A stretch of DNA of 64,000 bases from Saprospiraceae bacterium (GTDB taxonomy: Bacteria; Bacteroidota; Bacteroidia; Chitinophagales; Saprospiraceae), in assembly GCA_027488135.1 (NCBI GenBank), contig JAIYCH010000131.1, positions 179,001 through 243,000 on the forward strand, read 5' to 3'. The translations under genes were made by a program, and so were the position numbers. Under the pieces are notes generated by a model that saw only the letters and a list, made by a program, of their open reading frames with translations, was not told the origin of the DNA and ran no database searches. This document shows positions 45,475 to 54,733 of this stretch, in pieces. The stretch's first letter is position 1. Every line of letters starts with the position of its first letter.

Positions 45475-45969
45475 ATGAAGATTTTAAGTTCCAGCCAGGT
45501 AGCCCGAAAAATTAAAAGATTAGCCATAGAAATATACAGTAATCACCTAGAAGATAAGGAAATATATTTTGCAGGTATAAACAAAAAAGGGGTACAATTT
45601 GCAAATATTGTTGGAGCAGAATTAATGAAGAACAGTCCTCTTACCATAAACTTTTTTTCTATAAAGCTTGACCCTGGTAGTCCATTAAACAGACAAATTG
45701 AAGTATCAACAGATATTGGTTCTCTTTCAGGCAAAAAAATAATTCTATTTGACGATGTCGCCAATACGGGAAGAACCATTTTTTATGCCTGTAAGCCATT
45801 TTTAGACATCATCCCTGAAAGATTGGAAATAGCAGCATTAGTGGATCGCAAGCATAAACTTTTTCCCATTCAGGTCGATTACGTGGGGCTATCCCTAGCC
45901 ACCACGTTACATAACAATATAGAAGTAATCTTCAACGAGGACAAAACCGCTGAAGCTTATTTAAGTTAA
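45475..45969 (+). CDS. Phosphoribosyltransferase, PyrR-like
   Basis: 164-residue type I PRTase with the PRPP loop IILFDDVANTGRT (about 89-101) and the N-terminal hood motif FAGINKKGVQFANIVGAEL. Length and order fit PyrR (uracil PRTase/pyrimidine operon regulator), but no pyr gene or attenuator is nearby, so any regulatory role is unsupported. A hypoxanthine-type PRTase is the alternative. Its stop touches the stop of convergent yidC. Confidence 0.8.
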   Translation: MKILSSSQVARKIKRLAIEIYSNHLEDKEIYFAGINKKGVQFANIVGAELMKNSPLTINFFSIKLDPGSPLNRQIEVSTDIGSLSGKKIILFDDVANTGRTIFYACKPFLDIIPERLEIAALVDRKHKLFPIQVDYVGLSLATTLHNNIEVIFNEDKTAEAYLS

Positions 45970-47850
45970 TTATTTCTTTTTCGGTTGCGTTTTAGCATTT
46001 TTTTGTTGTTCGGCTATTTTTCTTTGTTCTTCAAGTACTTTTTGTAATCTGTCTTGAAAACCACCTGTCTTTTTAGGTTTTTTCTTGTGATTCTCCATTT
46101 GGGCCAGAATTTTAGCTTCATCTATTAGGAATGCTTTTGTGGCCATGGTTTGACCTATGTTCAAGACATTACTAAACAATAAATAAGCGGTTAATCCAGA
46201 CGCATAACTGTTGAAGAATCCTAAAAACATAACTGGCATAACGTACTGCATCCATTTCATCGCAGGATTAGCGGAGAAATCCATGTTTTTAGAATTATAA
46301 AAAGTGAAGGCAAGCGTTGAAACAGCCCAAAGAATAGTAAATAAACTGATATGACTTCCAAAGCCAAAAGGAATAGCGAAAGGTAACTGAATCCATTCAT
46401 CGTAAGAAGAAAGGTCGTCTGCCCATAAGAAAGGTGCTTGTCTAAATTCAATAGCTGCTGGAAAAAAGCGATAGAGTGCGAACCAAATTGGCATTTGTAA
46501 GAGCATTGGAAGACAGCTTCCTAGCGGATTAACACCAAATTCTCTGTACAACTTCATTGATTCCATTTGAACGGTAGAAGCATCATCTTTATGCTTTTCC
46601 TTCAATTTATCAATTTGAGGTTTTAGTGCCGTCATTTTACTTTGAGAATAAATCATTCTGTAAGTCAAATAAAACAAAGATAACTTCACTAAAAAAGTTA
46701 ATATGAAAATAACAATTCCTTTATTTTCAAAGAACTGAGAAATCCAATTAAATACTGGACGAATTACCCAGCGGTTTATGGTTCCAAAGAAAGACGTTCC
46801 AAAGGCTATAATATCCTCCATATTATTACCCATGGCATAAAGTCTATCAAATTCATTGGGTCCCAAATAAAAATCCATTGAAAATGAATTATCAGCGTTT
46901 TTAAAGGGAATATCAATTTCCGCATCCATTTTTTTCAACGCCTTATCAGAATCATCGAGAAAAGTGGTAACCATTTTAGCCCCTTTAAAATTTTCAGACG
47001 CTAAAAGACTAACATTAAAAAACTGTTGGGTAAAAGAAACCCATTTGATAGGTGTATTTTCTTTATTCTCAGTATCGGAACTTGTGCAAGAACAATGCTT
47101 TGTATTATCAATACCCGGTTTATAGTAAATAGCCGAATAATTTTTCTCATAACTCACCGCTTTTTCCAGTTTACCAAGATAGTTAACCCACCTAAGCTTA
47201 ATGGAATTGAACCCTTTATCCAGGATACCATCTAAATTTTCTGTTTTAATGGCATAATTAAAAAGATAATTATCTGGATTTAAGGTATAAACCTGTTCAA
47301 AATAGCCGCCATTATTCGCTACGGCCTTAAAACGGATGGTATTACCTTCCAGCGAACCGTCAAAAATGAGATCCTTGGTATAAATAAATCCACCTGGAAC
47401 CGACTTTATCGGAAGAGCATAATAAAATTTATCCCGATCATCAGACATTAAAAGCAAGGATTCTTTAACATCCTTCCTTTCTGCATTTTGAACAATCTTA
47501 TGATGATTCTTAATTAAAACCTCTTTAATAGTCCCCCCTTTAGTGCTAAAAGTAACTTTTAACAAGTCATTTTCCAGAACGAAATCTGATGCTTTTCCAG
47601 ATGCTGCATTAGAAAAATCACCAAATTTATTTTCTCTGTCAACCAATAATTCAGTACTATCTTTTTGATATTCTGTTGATTGAATAACTATTTTTTCTCT
47701 AATAGCTTCTTTTGTTTTCCTTGCAAGCATGATGGAATCCTCCATTTTCTGCTGCTTAATTAATTCTTCCTGGGAAGGAGAGGTAACCACTTGCCAGAGA
47801 ACAAATAAACCAAAGATTAAAAGGAGACCCAATTGTGTATTTCTATCCAT
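45970..47850 (-). CDS. yidC: Membrane protein insertase YidC
   Basis: Inserts inner-membrane proteins with or after SecYEG. From the ATG at 47850 it has 626 residues: an N-terminal helix (DRNTQLGLLLIFGLFVLW), a large periplasmic domain, then the conserved core with IVIFILTFLVKLSLFYLTY, FGVNPLGSCLPMLLQMPIWFALYRFF and the final helices, and a basic Lys-rich tail that can bind ribosomes. The frame could extend to 47925, but the TACATTTG promoter at 47890-47897 lies inside the extension. It diverges from ffh, so two parts of the membrane targeting pathway share one spacer. Confidence 0.95.
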   Translation of the reverse strand: MDRNTQLGLLLIFGLFVLWQVVTSPSQEELIKQQKMEDSIMLARKTKEAIREKIVIQSTEYQKDSTELLVDRENKFGDFSNAASGKASDFVLENDLLKVTFSTKGGTIKEVLIKNHHKIVQNAERKDVKESLLLMSDDRDKFYYALPIKSVPGGFIYTKDLIFDGSLEGNTIRFKAVANNGGYFEQVYTLNPDNYLFNYAIKTENLDGILDKGFNSIKLRWVNYLGKLEKAVSYEKNYSAIYYKPGIDNTKHCSCTSSDTENKENTPIKWVSFTQQFFNVSLLASENFKGAKMVTTFLDDSDKALKKMDAEIDIPFKNADNSFSMDFYLGPNEFDRLYAMGNNMEDIIAFGTSFFGTINRWVIRPVFNWISQFFENKGIVIFILTFLVKLSLFYLTYRMIYSQSKMTALKPQIDKLKEKHKDDASTVQMESMKLYREFGVNPLGSCLPMLLQMPIWFALYRFFPAAIEFRQAPFLWADDLSSYDEWIQLPFAIPFGFGSHISLFTILWAVSTLAFTFYNSKNMDFSANPAMKWMQYVMPVMFLGFFNSYASGLTAYLLFSNVLNIGQTMATKAFLIDEAKILAQMENHKKKPKKTGGFQDRLQKVLEEQRKIAEQQKNAKTQPKKK

Positions 47851-47889
47851 TACAGCCAATAATTTGTTTAAGACTAAAATAAAGCCGCA

Positions 47890-47897
47890 CAAATGTA
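47890..47897 (-). promoter_or_regulatory. Putative -7 element (TAnnTTTG) for yidC
   Basis: Minus-strand TACATTTG, 39 bp before the yidC ATG at 47850. A full match to the consensus that decides the shorter start. Confidence 0.55.
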
Positions 47898-47986
47898 CAA
47901 TAATGAGGTTAATTAGGAAATTCATTTGACATGTTTATTTAAGAATCTATAAAGAAGTCGATTATTGATATGTCAAATTCAAATGT

Positions 47987-47994
47987 TATATTTG
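47987..47994 (+). promoter_or_regulatory. Putative promoter of ffh (TAnnTTTG with -33 TTG)
   Basis: TATATTTG with a TTG at 47965-47967, 19 bp upstream: both halves of a Bacteroidota promoter at the expected spacing. Transcription would begin near 48001, after the start of the longest open frame, so ffh starts at 48019. Confidence 0.65.
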
Positions 47995-48018
47995 CATTGT
48001 AGTAAAAACAAAAAGAAT

Positions 48019-49359
48019 ATGTTTCAAAGTTTAAGTGATAAATTAGAAGGTGCTTTCAAATTATTGAAGGGTGAAAATCGGTTAACCGAGATTAATATTG
48101 CCCAATCCATCAAGGAGATTCGACGGGCATTAGTTGCGGCCGACGTAAATTATAAAATTGCTAAAGAGTTTACCGATAAGGTAAAAGACAAGGCCTTAGG
48201 CAGTGAAAATGTACTTAAATCGGTAAGTCCCGGTCAATTATTAGTAAAAATTGTCCAAGACGAGTTAACCTCCTTAATGGGAGGACAAACCGAAGGAATT
48301 AATCTTACGGGAAATCCAACCATCATCCTTATTGCTGGTCTTCAGGGTTCAGGAAAGACCACTTTTTCCGGAAAACTGGCTTTTTTTCTAAAAACTAAAA
48401 AGAAAAAAAATCCCCTGCTAGTCGCCTGTGATGTTTACAGACCTGCGGCGGTGCAGCAGTTAACCGTCCTTGGGCAACAGATAAATGTGCCTGTTTTCTC
48501 TGATGCAGACTCAAAAAACCCTGTGGACATTGCATTGAGAGCCATAGCATTTGCTAAAAAGGAAAAACTTGATACGGTTATTGTCGATACTGCGGGCCGA
48601 TTAGCTATCGACGAGGAAATGATGAAGGAAATTGCCGCTATCAAAAAAGCCATTGGACCCCAGGAAACGCTTTTTGTTGTAGATTCGATGACTGGACAAG
48701 ACGCTGTGAATACAGCTGAAGCCTTTAATCAAACCTTAAATTTTGATGGAGTTGTACTAACAAAACTTGACGGTGACACCAGAGGAGGTGCTGCGCTTTC
48801 CATTAAATATCAAGTGGGAAAACCTATTAAATTCTCCAGTAATGGGGAGAAGATGGAGGCACTTGATCAGTTTTACCCTGATAGAATGGCGCAGAGGATC
48901 CTAGGGATGGGTGATATTGTAAGCTTTGTTGAAAAAGCCCAAGAGCAATTTGATGAAAAGGAAGCCAAAAGAATTGAAGCAAGAATTAGAAAAAATCAAT
49001 TCGATTTTAACGACTTTATGGGCCAAATTCAACAGATTAAAAAAATGGGCGACCTGAAAAGTGTGATGAACATGATTCCAGGAATGGGCAAAATGGCCAA
49101 GGATATTGATATAAATGATGGCGCTTTTAAAAAGGTTGAAGCAGTTATTCAATCTATGACACCCAAGGAAAGAATGAATCCTGACCTCATTAATACGAGT
49201 AGAAAAAATAGAATAGCCTTGGGTTGCGGTCAAAATATTTCAGATATCAATGCATTCATCAAACAATTTGATCAAATGAGAAAAATGATGCAGAAAATAT
49301 CTAAAAATCCTTCCATGGGAATGCCTAATATGGGACCAGCCGGAAGAGCCAGACGTTAA
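48019..49359 (+). CDS. ffh: Signal recognition particle protein Ffh
   Basis: GTPase of the SRP that binds 4.5S RNA and signal sequences at the ribosome. From ATG 48019, 446 residues: N domain (MFQSLSDKLEGAFKLLKG), G domain with GLQGSGKTT (about 107-115), DVYRPAAVQQL, DTAGR, TKLDGDTRGG and GEKMEALDQF, then the Met-rich M domain (MNMIPGMGKM, MTPKERMNPDLI, SRKNRIALG, MRKMMQKI). The M domain ends with MGMPNMGPAGRARR. A frame extension to 47965 precedes the promoter and is rejected. Confidence 0.97.
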   Translation: MFQSLSDKLEGAFKLLKGENRLTEINIAQSIKEIRRALVAADVNYKIAKEFTDKVKDKALGSENVLKSVSPGQLLVKIVQDELTSLMGGQTEGINLTGNPTIILIAGLQGSGKTTFSGKLAFFLKTKKKKNPLLVACDVYRPAAVQQLTVLGQQINVPVFSDADSKNPVDIALRAIAFAKKEKLDTVIVDTAGRLAIDEEMMKEIAAIKKAIGPQETLFVVDSMTGQDAVNTAEAFNQTLNFDGVVLTKLDGDTRGGAALSIKYQVGKPIKFSSNGEKMEALDQFYPDRMAQRILGMGDIVSFVEKAQEQFDEKEAKRIEARIRKNQFDFNDFMGQIQQIKKMGDLKSVMNMIPGMGKMAKDIDINDGAFKKVEAVIQSMTPKERMNPDLINTSRKNRIALGCGQNISDINAFIKQFDQMRKMMQKISKNPSMGMPNMGPAGRARR

Positions 49360-49360
49360 T

Positions 49361-49398
49361 AAAAAAGGAACCCCTCTTGTTTTTCCAAGAAAGGTTCC
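49361..49398 (-). terminator. Intrinsic terminator of the S8 peptidase gene
   Basis: GGAACC (49367-49372) pairs with GGTTCC (49393-49398), extended by CTTG/CAAG across small internal loops. On the minus strand six T follow the stem. It also lies 1 bp past the ffh stop but has no T-run in that direction. Confidence 0.75.
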
Positions 49399-49469
49399 CT
49401 GATATACATCGCAAAATTAAACCATTACTTGATGCAAAGATAGTAATACTATTATAAAGATGCAACGGG

Positions 49470-50981
49470 TTAATCTTTTATTTTTAAAATATTTTCCAAA
49501 GCCCTGTTTGGTTGAATAAACTTGCCAGTTTGCAAGGTGTTTTGTGTGTCCAATCCTGTATTGCTGAGTATTAAAAAAACTTCCCTAGCAGATAAAGTGG
49601 GATGAACACTTTTCATGATAGCGATTAAAGAGGCTACATAAGGTGTTGCCATAGAGGTTCCACTCAATACACCATATTGATTATGAGGTAGCGTAGAAAG
49701 TATGTTCACGCCAGGCGCAGATACTGCCATTTTAATCTCTGACACTTTATTAGAAAATGAAGCCTTGGCCAGATTTTCATCTACTGCCGAAACCGCTATT
49801 ACGCCCGTTACATTAGCTGGAGAAAACTCTTTGGCATTGCGATTACTGTTTCCAGCTGCTACAACAACGATGCAACCTTTCGACGCAGCATAAGCTACTG
49901 CTTTTTTATAAATCCTTTGATGAAATGGATTTCCAGGACCACCCAAAGAGAGAGAAATAACGGTAGCGCCTTTATCGACGGCTTCAATAATACCATCTAC
50001 TATGGTTTCTTTCGTTCCATACCCAGCTGCATTTAAAACTCTAATGCTAGTTATATTAAAAAAGTCTTCCGTTGTATTTAAAGAAGCTATTCCCAGATTA
50101 TTACCCGTAACGGCTGATGCGATACCAGCACAATGCGTACCATGACCTTTGGGATCCATGTCAGCCCCTGAAGAAATAGATGTAAAATGACCAAATAAAT
50201 CTTCATGATTTTTATCAATTCCCGTATCCAGAATAGCTAATAAACCTTTTTTTCTCTTAGTCCATGTATTTTTCGACAGTACATCGTTTAATCCAACAAT
50301 ATTCAACTTATTTAGTGCCCATTGGTTACCGGATAAAGGGTCATTAGTAATAGGAGGCTTTAAATCGGGACCTTCCGGCCATTTATTACCAGGTAAATTT
50401 AAAAAATACACGCTATTGGGTTCAATATGTATTACCCCCTGTACCTTCCTTAAATGACTTAACAGATTATTCCAATCACTGTAGGTATTAACATTTACAT
50501 CCAACTTAAGATAATCATCTAAATTAGTAAGGTTATACCTTTCAGGATAAAATGCATTAGACATATTGATTACCGATTTAATTTTTAAAATCTCTGTTGG
50601 TTGAAAAATATCCTTTTTTACCAACATAATAATCTCGGCGGTATCTTCTAACTGTAAAGACTGAAAGGTGAGTTTTCCGGGTAAATAGTAATGCAAAGCA
50701 ATAGTTCCAATGGCCAGAAATAAAAAAGCAGGCAAAATAAACTGTCCAAAACGAATAGCAACAAATAAAAGTGCCGCACTTAAACTAATAGTTAAAAAGT
50801 CTCTGCTAACAAAAAAAAGAAAGTCTGACATATTTAATATGTCCGCCGACAGGCCCATAAAATATAGGACCAGAGACAGAGGAAAGATTAGCCAAAATAC
50901 AATATTGGTCCATCTTTCTTTCCCAAAAAACCTCAAAAACAAAGAAATCTGAATAATCAACAAACCAAAATGATATAACAT
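49470..50981 (-). CDS. Membrane-anchored subtilisin-like serine protease (S8)
   Basis: 503 residues. Unlike secreted subtilases it starts with about four hydrophobic helices (roughly 3-100), then a propeptide-like region (115-200), then the S8 domain with Asp252 (AILDTGID), His280 (KGHGTHCAG), Asn378 (AAGN) and Ser443 (GTSMATP). The catalytic set is complete. There is no cleavable signal peptide and no sorting domain, so the protease is held at the inner membrane, presumably facing the periplasm. It is a single-gene unit. Confidence 0.88.
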   Translation of the reverse strand: MLYHFGLLIIQISLFLRFFGKERWTNIVFWLIFPLSLVLYFMGLSADILNMSDFLFFVSRDFLTISLSAALLFVAIRFGQFILPAFLFLAIGTIALHYYLPGKLTFQSLQLEDTAEIIMLVKKDIFQPTEILKIKSVINMSNAFYPERYNLTNLDDYLKLDVNVNTYSDWNNLLSHLRKVQGVIHIEPNSVYFLNLPGNKWPEGPDLKPPITNDPLSGNQWALNKLNIVGLNDVLSKNTWTKRKKGLLAILDTGIDKNHEDLFGHFTSISSGADMDPKGHGTHCAGIASAVTGNNLGIASLNTTEDFFNITSIRVLNAAGYGTKETIVDGIIEAVDKGATVISLSLGGPGNPFHQRIYKKAVAYAASKGCIVVVAAGNSNRNAKEFSPANVTGVIAVSAVDENLAKASFSNKVSEIKMAVSAPGVNILSTLPHNQYGVLSGTSMATPYVASLIAIMKSVHPTLSAREVFLILSNTGLDTQNTLQTGKFIQPNRALENILKIKD

Positions 50982-51030
50982 AAAGAGGTTATTTTAGGAG
51001 TAAGCACGTATAAAAAAGCAAATTAAAACA

Positions 51031-52512
51031 TTAATATTTAGCGGGTACACCTTTTGCTGGCAAAGATTTTAGAATAAAATCTCTGAAATCTTCATTTGAT
51101 TTTTCAAGATCTTCTCTTCTCAAGTACATCATGTGCCCGCTTCTATAACCTTCAAAACGCATTCTATTTTTGAATCTGCCAGAAGGATCCATATTCCACA
51201 TAGAGTATTTAGCATCAAAATAGGTACAGGCCCCATCATAGTATCCTGACTGAACCATTACATTTAGATAAGGATTCTGTGCCATTGCTTGCCGTAAATT
51301 TTCACCTGTTTTATCACCGGATCTATCCCAGGGATTTACAGGACCGAACATATTATACTTTAGATCTGTTTTAAAATTAAGGGTATTACTTATATAATGA
51401 TTAATAGCTGGGGTAAATGAATGCAACCAGGAAGTAAGTTCCGAATTATAATCGGGTGAATCTCCTGCCAATTGTCTGTCAATACCCAAATATCTACTAT
51501 CCAGGCGGCCCACGGTATATCCACCTTGATTTCTCCTAAGATCTTTCCAGAAAAAGGAGGTAGAAACATCAAGATTATTCTGTAGAACGCTTTCCAGAGA
51601 AAGACCTGAATATTCTGAGAATTTTTTTGCGACCTCTAATTTTCTACTTTCGGATAAAAAGCCCCCCATAGCCATCGCGGGAAGAAGTTCCTCTATGGTG
51701 TATTTTTCCACCTCAGGTAAGAAATCTGTTAAATCTTTTTGCTGATATTCTGGTATAAGCAATTTGTGATACCAGGCAGTTGCGGCAAAATAAGGCAAAC
51801 GATTGGCAGCATCAACCGGACCATCTCTTAAAATCCCAAGATCGGTTGGAGAAACCAGCACCACACCATTTAAATACATCCATTGGCTATTTTGCAATTC
51901 AAGAGCCAGACCAGAAACTCTTGTAGTACCATAACTTTCTCCTATAAGAAATTTAGGAGAAGGCCATCTGTTTTTTCTTGTAACAAAAGTATTTATCCAT
52001 TCCGCTAAATACTTTATATCGGCATTTACGCCGAAAAAAACAGAAGGTTTCACCTCTTTATCCAAAATCCTGGAATAACCAGTATTTACCGGATCAACAA
52101 ATACAATATCTGCCACATCTAAAATGGAATAGGGATTATCCTGGACGCCATAAGGTTGAACAGGATAACCCTCAGCATCGATATTTAAAACTTTAGGACC
52201 GGTATAAGCCACATGCATCCATACCGATGCAGAGCCAGGTCCTCCATTAAAAGAAATGACTAAAGGCCTGGTCGTCTGATCTTTAATATCTGTTCTTTCA
52301 TAATAAGTATAAAATAGAGAAGCAATAACTTTTCCCGATGCATCCCAGACAGGTTGTGTACCTGTGGTTGCTTTATAGGGAACTGGTTTACCTTTTATAA
52401 CCACTGCACCCAACGTTAAAACTTGCGTATCGGCGGGTAATGTTACCGTTTGACTGATTACATTCAACACGGAAAAACAAAGAAAACTAAATATTACAAA
52501 ACTTTTTTTCAT
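51031..52512 (-). CDS. Secreted serine carboxypeptidase (S10 family)
   Basis: 493 residues, signal peptide 1-21 (VISQ). S10 motifs: the oxyanion region FNGGPGSASVW, PVNTGYSR, nucleophile elbow GESYGT with Ser193, a late acid region GYYDGACTYFD and the final histidine in GYRSGHMMYL. It would remove C-terminal residues from peptides in the periplasm or outside the cell. No sorting domain. It diverges from trxB across a 93-bp spacer. Confidence 0.92.
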   Translation of the reverse strand: MKKSFVIFSFLCFSVLNVISQTVTLPADTQVLTLGAVVIKGKPVPYKATTGTQPVWDASGKVIASLFYTYYERTDIKDQTTRPLVISFNGGPGSASVWMHVAYTGPKVLNIDAEGYPVQPYGVQDNPYSILDVADIVFVDPVNTGYSRILDKEVKPSVFFGVNADIKYLAEWINTFVTRKNRWPSPKFLIGESYGTTRVSGLALELQNSQWMYLNGVVLVSPTDLGILRDGPVDAANRLPYFAATAWYHKLLIPEYQQKDLTDFLPEVEKYTIEELLPAMAMGGFLSESRKLEVAKKFSEYSGLSLESVLQNNLDVSTSFFWKDLRRNQGGYTVGRLDSRYLGIDRQLAGDSPDYNSELTSWLHSFTPAINHYISNTLNFKTDLKYNMFGPVNPWDRSGDKTGENLRQAMAQNPYLNVMVQSGYYDGACTYFDAKYSMWNMDPSGRFKNRMRFEGYRSGHMMYLRREDLEKSNEDFRDFILKSLPAKGVPAKY

Positions 52513-52605
52513 AAAGAAAGGTATTTAATATGAATTAATTAATTGCTAAAGTAAGAAATTAAACGGTATCATTTTTCGTAACTTTAAGCCAAAAACAAAT
52601 TAGAT

Positions 52606-53547
52606 ATGTCAGTTTTAGAAAAACAGAAATGTGTCATTATCGGTTCGGGACCTGCGGGATATACAGCAGCTATATATGCAGCAAGAGCGGGACTGAATCC
52701 AGTATTGTTTACAGGCAAAGAACCAGGTGGCCAATTAATGATTACTACCGATGTTGATAATTTCCCAGGTTACCCCGCAGGAATTATGGGACCTGAAATG
52801 ATGGAAGATTTTCGTAAACAAGCGGAAAGGTTTGGGACAGAAATAAGATATGAATTGATCACAGAGGTAGATTTCACAGGACCAGTGCATTTACTTACCA
52901 CGGAAAGCGGAAAAAATATTGAAGCGAATACAGTAATTATTTCAACAGGAGCAACAGCTAAATGGTTGGGATTGGATTCAGAGAAAAGATTAATGAATAA
53001 AGGCGTTTCAGCCTGTGCCGTTTGCGATGGATTTTTCTTTAGAGGAATGGATGTGGCCGTCGTTGGTGCAGGAGATACTGCCGCTGAAGAGGCATCTTAT
53101 TTAGCAAAATTATGTCCAAAAGTACATTTAATTGTGCGTAGAGATGAAATGAGAGCCTCTAAAATAATGCAGGAAAGAGTTAAGAACACACCAAACATTA
53201 TTATTCATTGGAATACCGAAACGGTTGAAATTTTAGGTGAGAACGAAACGGAAGCTGTGCGAGTTAAAAATAATGTGAACGGATTAGAAGAAGTAATACC
53301 AGTAAAAGGATTTTTTGTAGCTATTGGTCATCAGCCTAATACCTCTATTTTTGATAAGTGGTTATCAATGGATTCCTCAGGTTATCTCATTGCCCAACAA
53401 GGAAGCACAAAAACAGATATTCCTGGAGTATTTGTTTCTGGAGACGCTGCCGATAAAGTTTATCGTCAAGCGATAACCGCTGCAGGAACGGGATGTATGG
53501 CAGCATTAGATGCAGAAAGATATTTAGTTGAACATGGTATATCATAA
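52606..53547 (+). CDS. trxB: Thioredoxin reductase
   Basis: 313-residue NADPH-dependent flavoenzyme that keeps thioredoxin reduced. FAD motif IGSGPAGYTAA, redox pair Cys137/Cys140 in ACAVCDG, NADPH motif GAGDTAAEEA, VRRDEMRAS, and the C-terminal FAD motif VSGDAADKVYRQAITAAGTG, all in the low-molecular-weight TrxR order. Confidence 0.95.
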   Translation: MSVLEKQKCVIIGSGPAGYTAAIYAARAGLNPVLFTGKEPGGQLMITTDVDNFPGYPAGIMGPEMMEDFRKQAERFGTEIRYELITEVDFTGPVHLLTTESGKNIEANTVIISTGATAKWLGLDSEKRLMNKGVSACAVCDGFFFRGMDVAVVGAGDTAAEEASYLAKLCPKVHLIVRRDEMRASKIMQERVKNTPNIIIHWNTETVEILGENETEAVRVKNNVNGLEEVIPVKGFFVAIGHQPNTSIFDKWLSMDSSGYLIAQQGSTKTDIPGVFVSGDAADKVYRQAITAAGTGCMAALDAERYLVEHGIS

Positions 53548-53585
53548 TTCAACCAAATAAATAAACCGTTTTTTTAAAAGGTTAT

Positions 53586-53593
53586 TATATTTG
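53586..53593 (+). promoter_or_regulatory. Putative -7 element (TAnnTTTG) for fbaA
   Basis: TATATTTG, full consensus match, 57 bp before the ATG at 53651. It overlaps the first codon of the longest open frame, so the shorter start is used. Confidence 0.55.
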
Positions 53594-53650
53594 ACCTGTC
53601 ATTCCCTTTTAACTGGGATAACCATTTTTTGTTTTCCAAATCATTTATTT

Positions 53651-54733
53651 ATGTCAACCAAAGCAAATACTAAATTTCGTCCCGGTGTTCTTTTCGGTGA
53701 AGAAGTTACAGAATTATTAAACTATGCCAATGAGAAGGATTTTGCCTTACCTGCTGTTAATGTAATCAATACAAGTACTATAAATGCTGTACTAGAAACA
53801 GCTGCTGCGGTAAATTCTCCAGTAATTATTCAATTTTCTAATGGAGGTGCTGCGTTTTATGCTGGAAAAGGATTAAGTAATGAAGGACAACGAGCAGCGA
53901 TTGCCGGTGGCATATCAGGTGCTTATCATGTTCATGCCCTAGCTGAACATTATGGAGTTTCTGTTATTTTGCATACTGACCATTGCTCAAAAAGTTTATT
54001 ACCATGGGTTGACGGTTTATTATTAGCCAGTGAAAAACAGTTTGCCTCAACAGGTAAACCTTTATTCAGTTCTCACATGCTTGATTTATCCGAAGAATCA
54101 TTAGAAGAAAATATACATACCTGTGTTGATTACTTCAAACGTATGGCACCCATGGGTATGACGCTTGAAATAGAACTTGGTGTTACCGGCGGAGAAGAAG
54201 ACGGCGTTGACAATTCTGACGTTGATAATGCAAAATTATATACTCAGCCCGAAGAGGTATCGTATGCTTATGAAAATTTAAATGCCATAAGCAATCAATT
54301 TACCATTGCTGCTGCTTTTGGAAATGTACATGGTGTCTATAAGCCAGGCAATGTGCAATTAGAGCCAAAAATTTTACTGAATTCACAACAATTTATTCAA
54401 AATAAATTCAAAACCTCCGCTAATCCTGTGAATTTTGTTTTCCACGGTGGCTCAGGGTCAAGCAGAGAAGAAATAAGGGAATCCATTACTTATGGAGCGG
54501 TTAAAATGAATATTGATACAGATATGCAGTGGGCATTTTGGGATGGTATTCGTCAGTTTGAGGCAAAGAACAGACCCTTTTTACAAGGACAAATAGGCAA
54601 TCCAGACGGTGCAGAAAAGCCTAACAAGAAATTTTATGACCCTCGTGTTTGGTTAAGAGAAGGAGAAAAAACATTTGTAGCCAGATTAAAGTTAGCCTTT
54701 GAAGATTTAAATTGTCTTAACAGGAACCTTTAA
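53651..54733 (+). CDS. fbaA: Class II fructose-bisphosphate aldolase
   Basis: Zinc-dependent glycolytic/gluconeogenic aldolase. From ATG 53651 it has 360 residues, starting MSTKANTKFRPGV. Class IIA features: ALPAVNVINTSTINAVLE, VILHTDHCSKSLLPW (zinc His and active Asp), LEIELGVTGGEEDGVDN, AFGNVHGVYKPG and VFHGGSGSSREEI (zinc His and phosphate loop). The last 4 bp overlap the convergent dnaG stop. Confidence 0.95.
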   Translation: MSTKANTKFRPGVLFGEEVTELLNYANEKDFALPAVNVINTSTINAVLETAAAVNSPVIIQFSNGGAAFYAGKGLSNEGQRAAIAGGISGAYHVHALAEHYGVSVILHTDHCSKSLLPWVDGLLLASEKQFASTGKPLFSSHMLDLSEESLEENIHTCVDYFKRMAPMGMTLEIELGVTGGEEDGVDNSDVDNAKLYTQPEEVSYAYENLNAISNQFTIAAAFGNVHGVYKPGNVQLEPKILLNSQQFIQNKFKTSANPVNFVFHGGSGSSREEIRESITYGAVKMNIDTDMQWAFWDGIRQFEAKNRPFLQGQIGNPDGAEKPNKKFYDPRVWLREGEKTFVARLKLAFEDLNCLNRNL

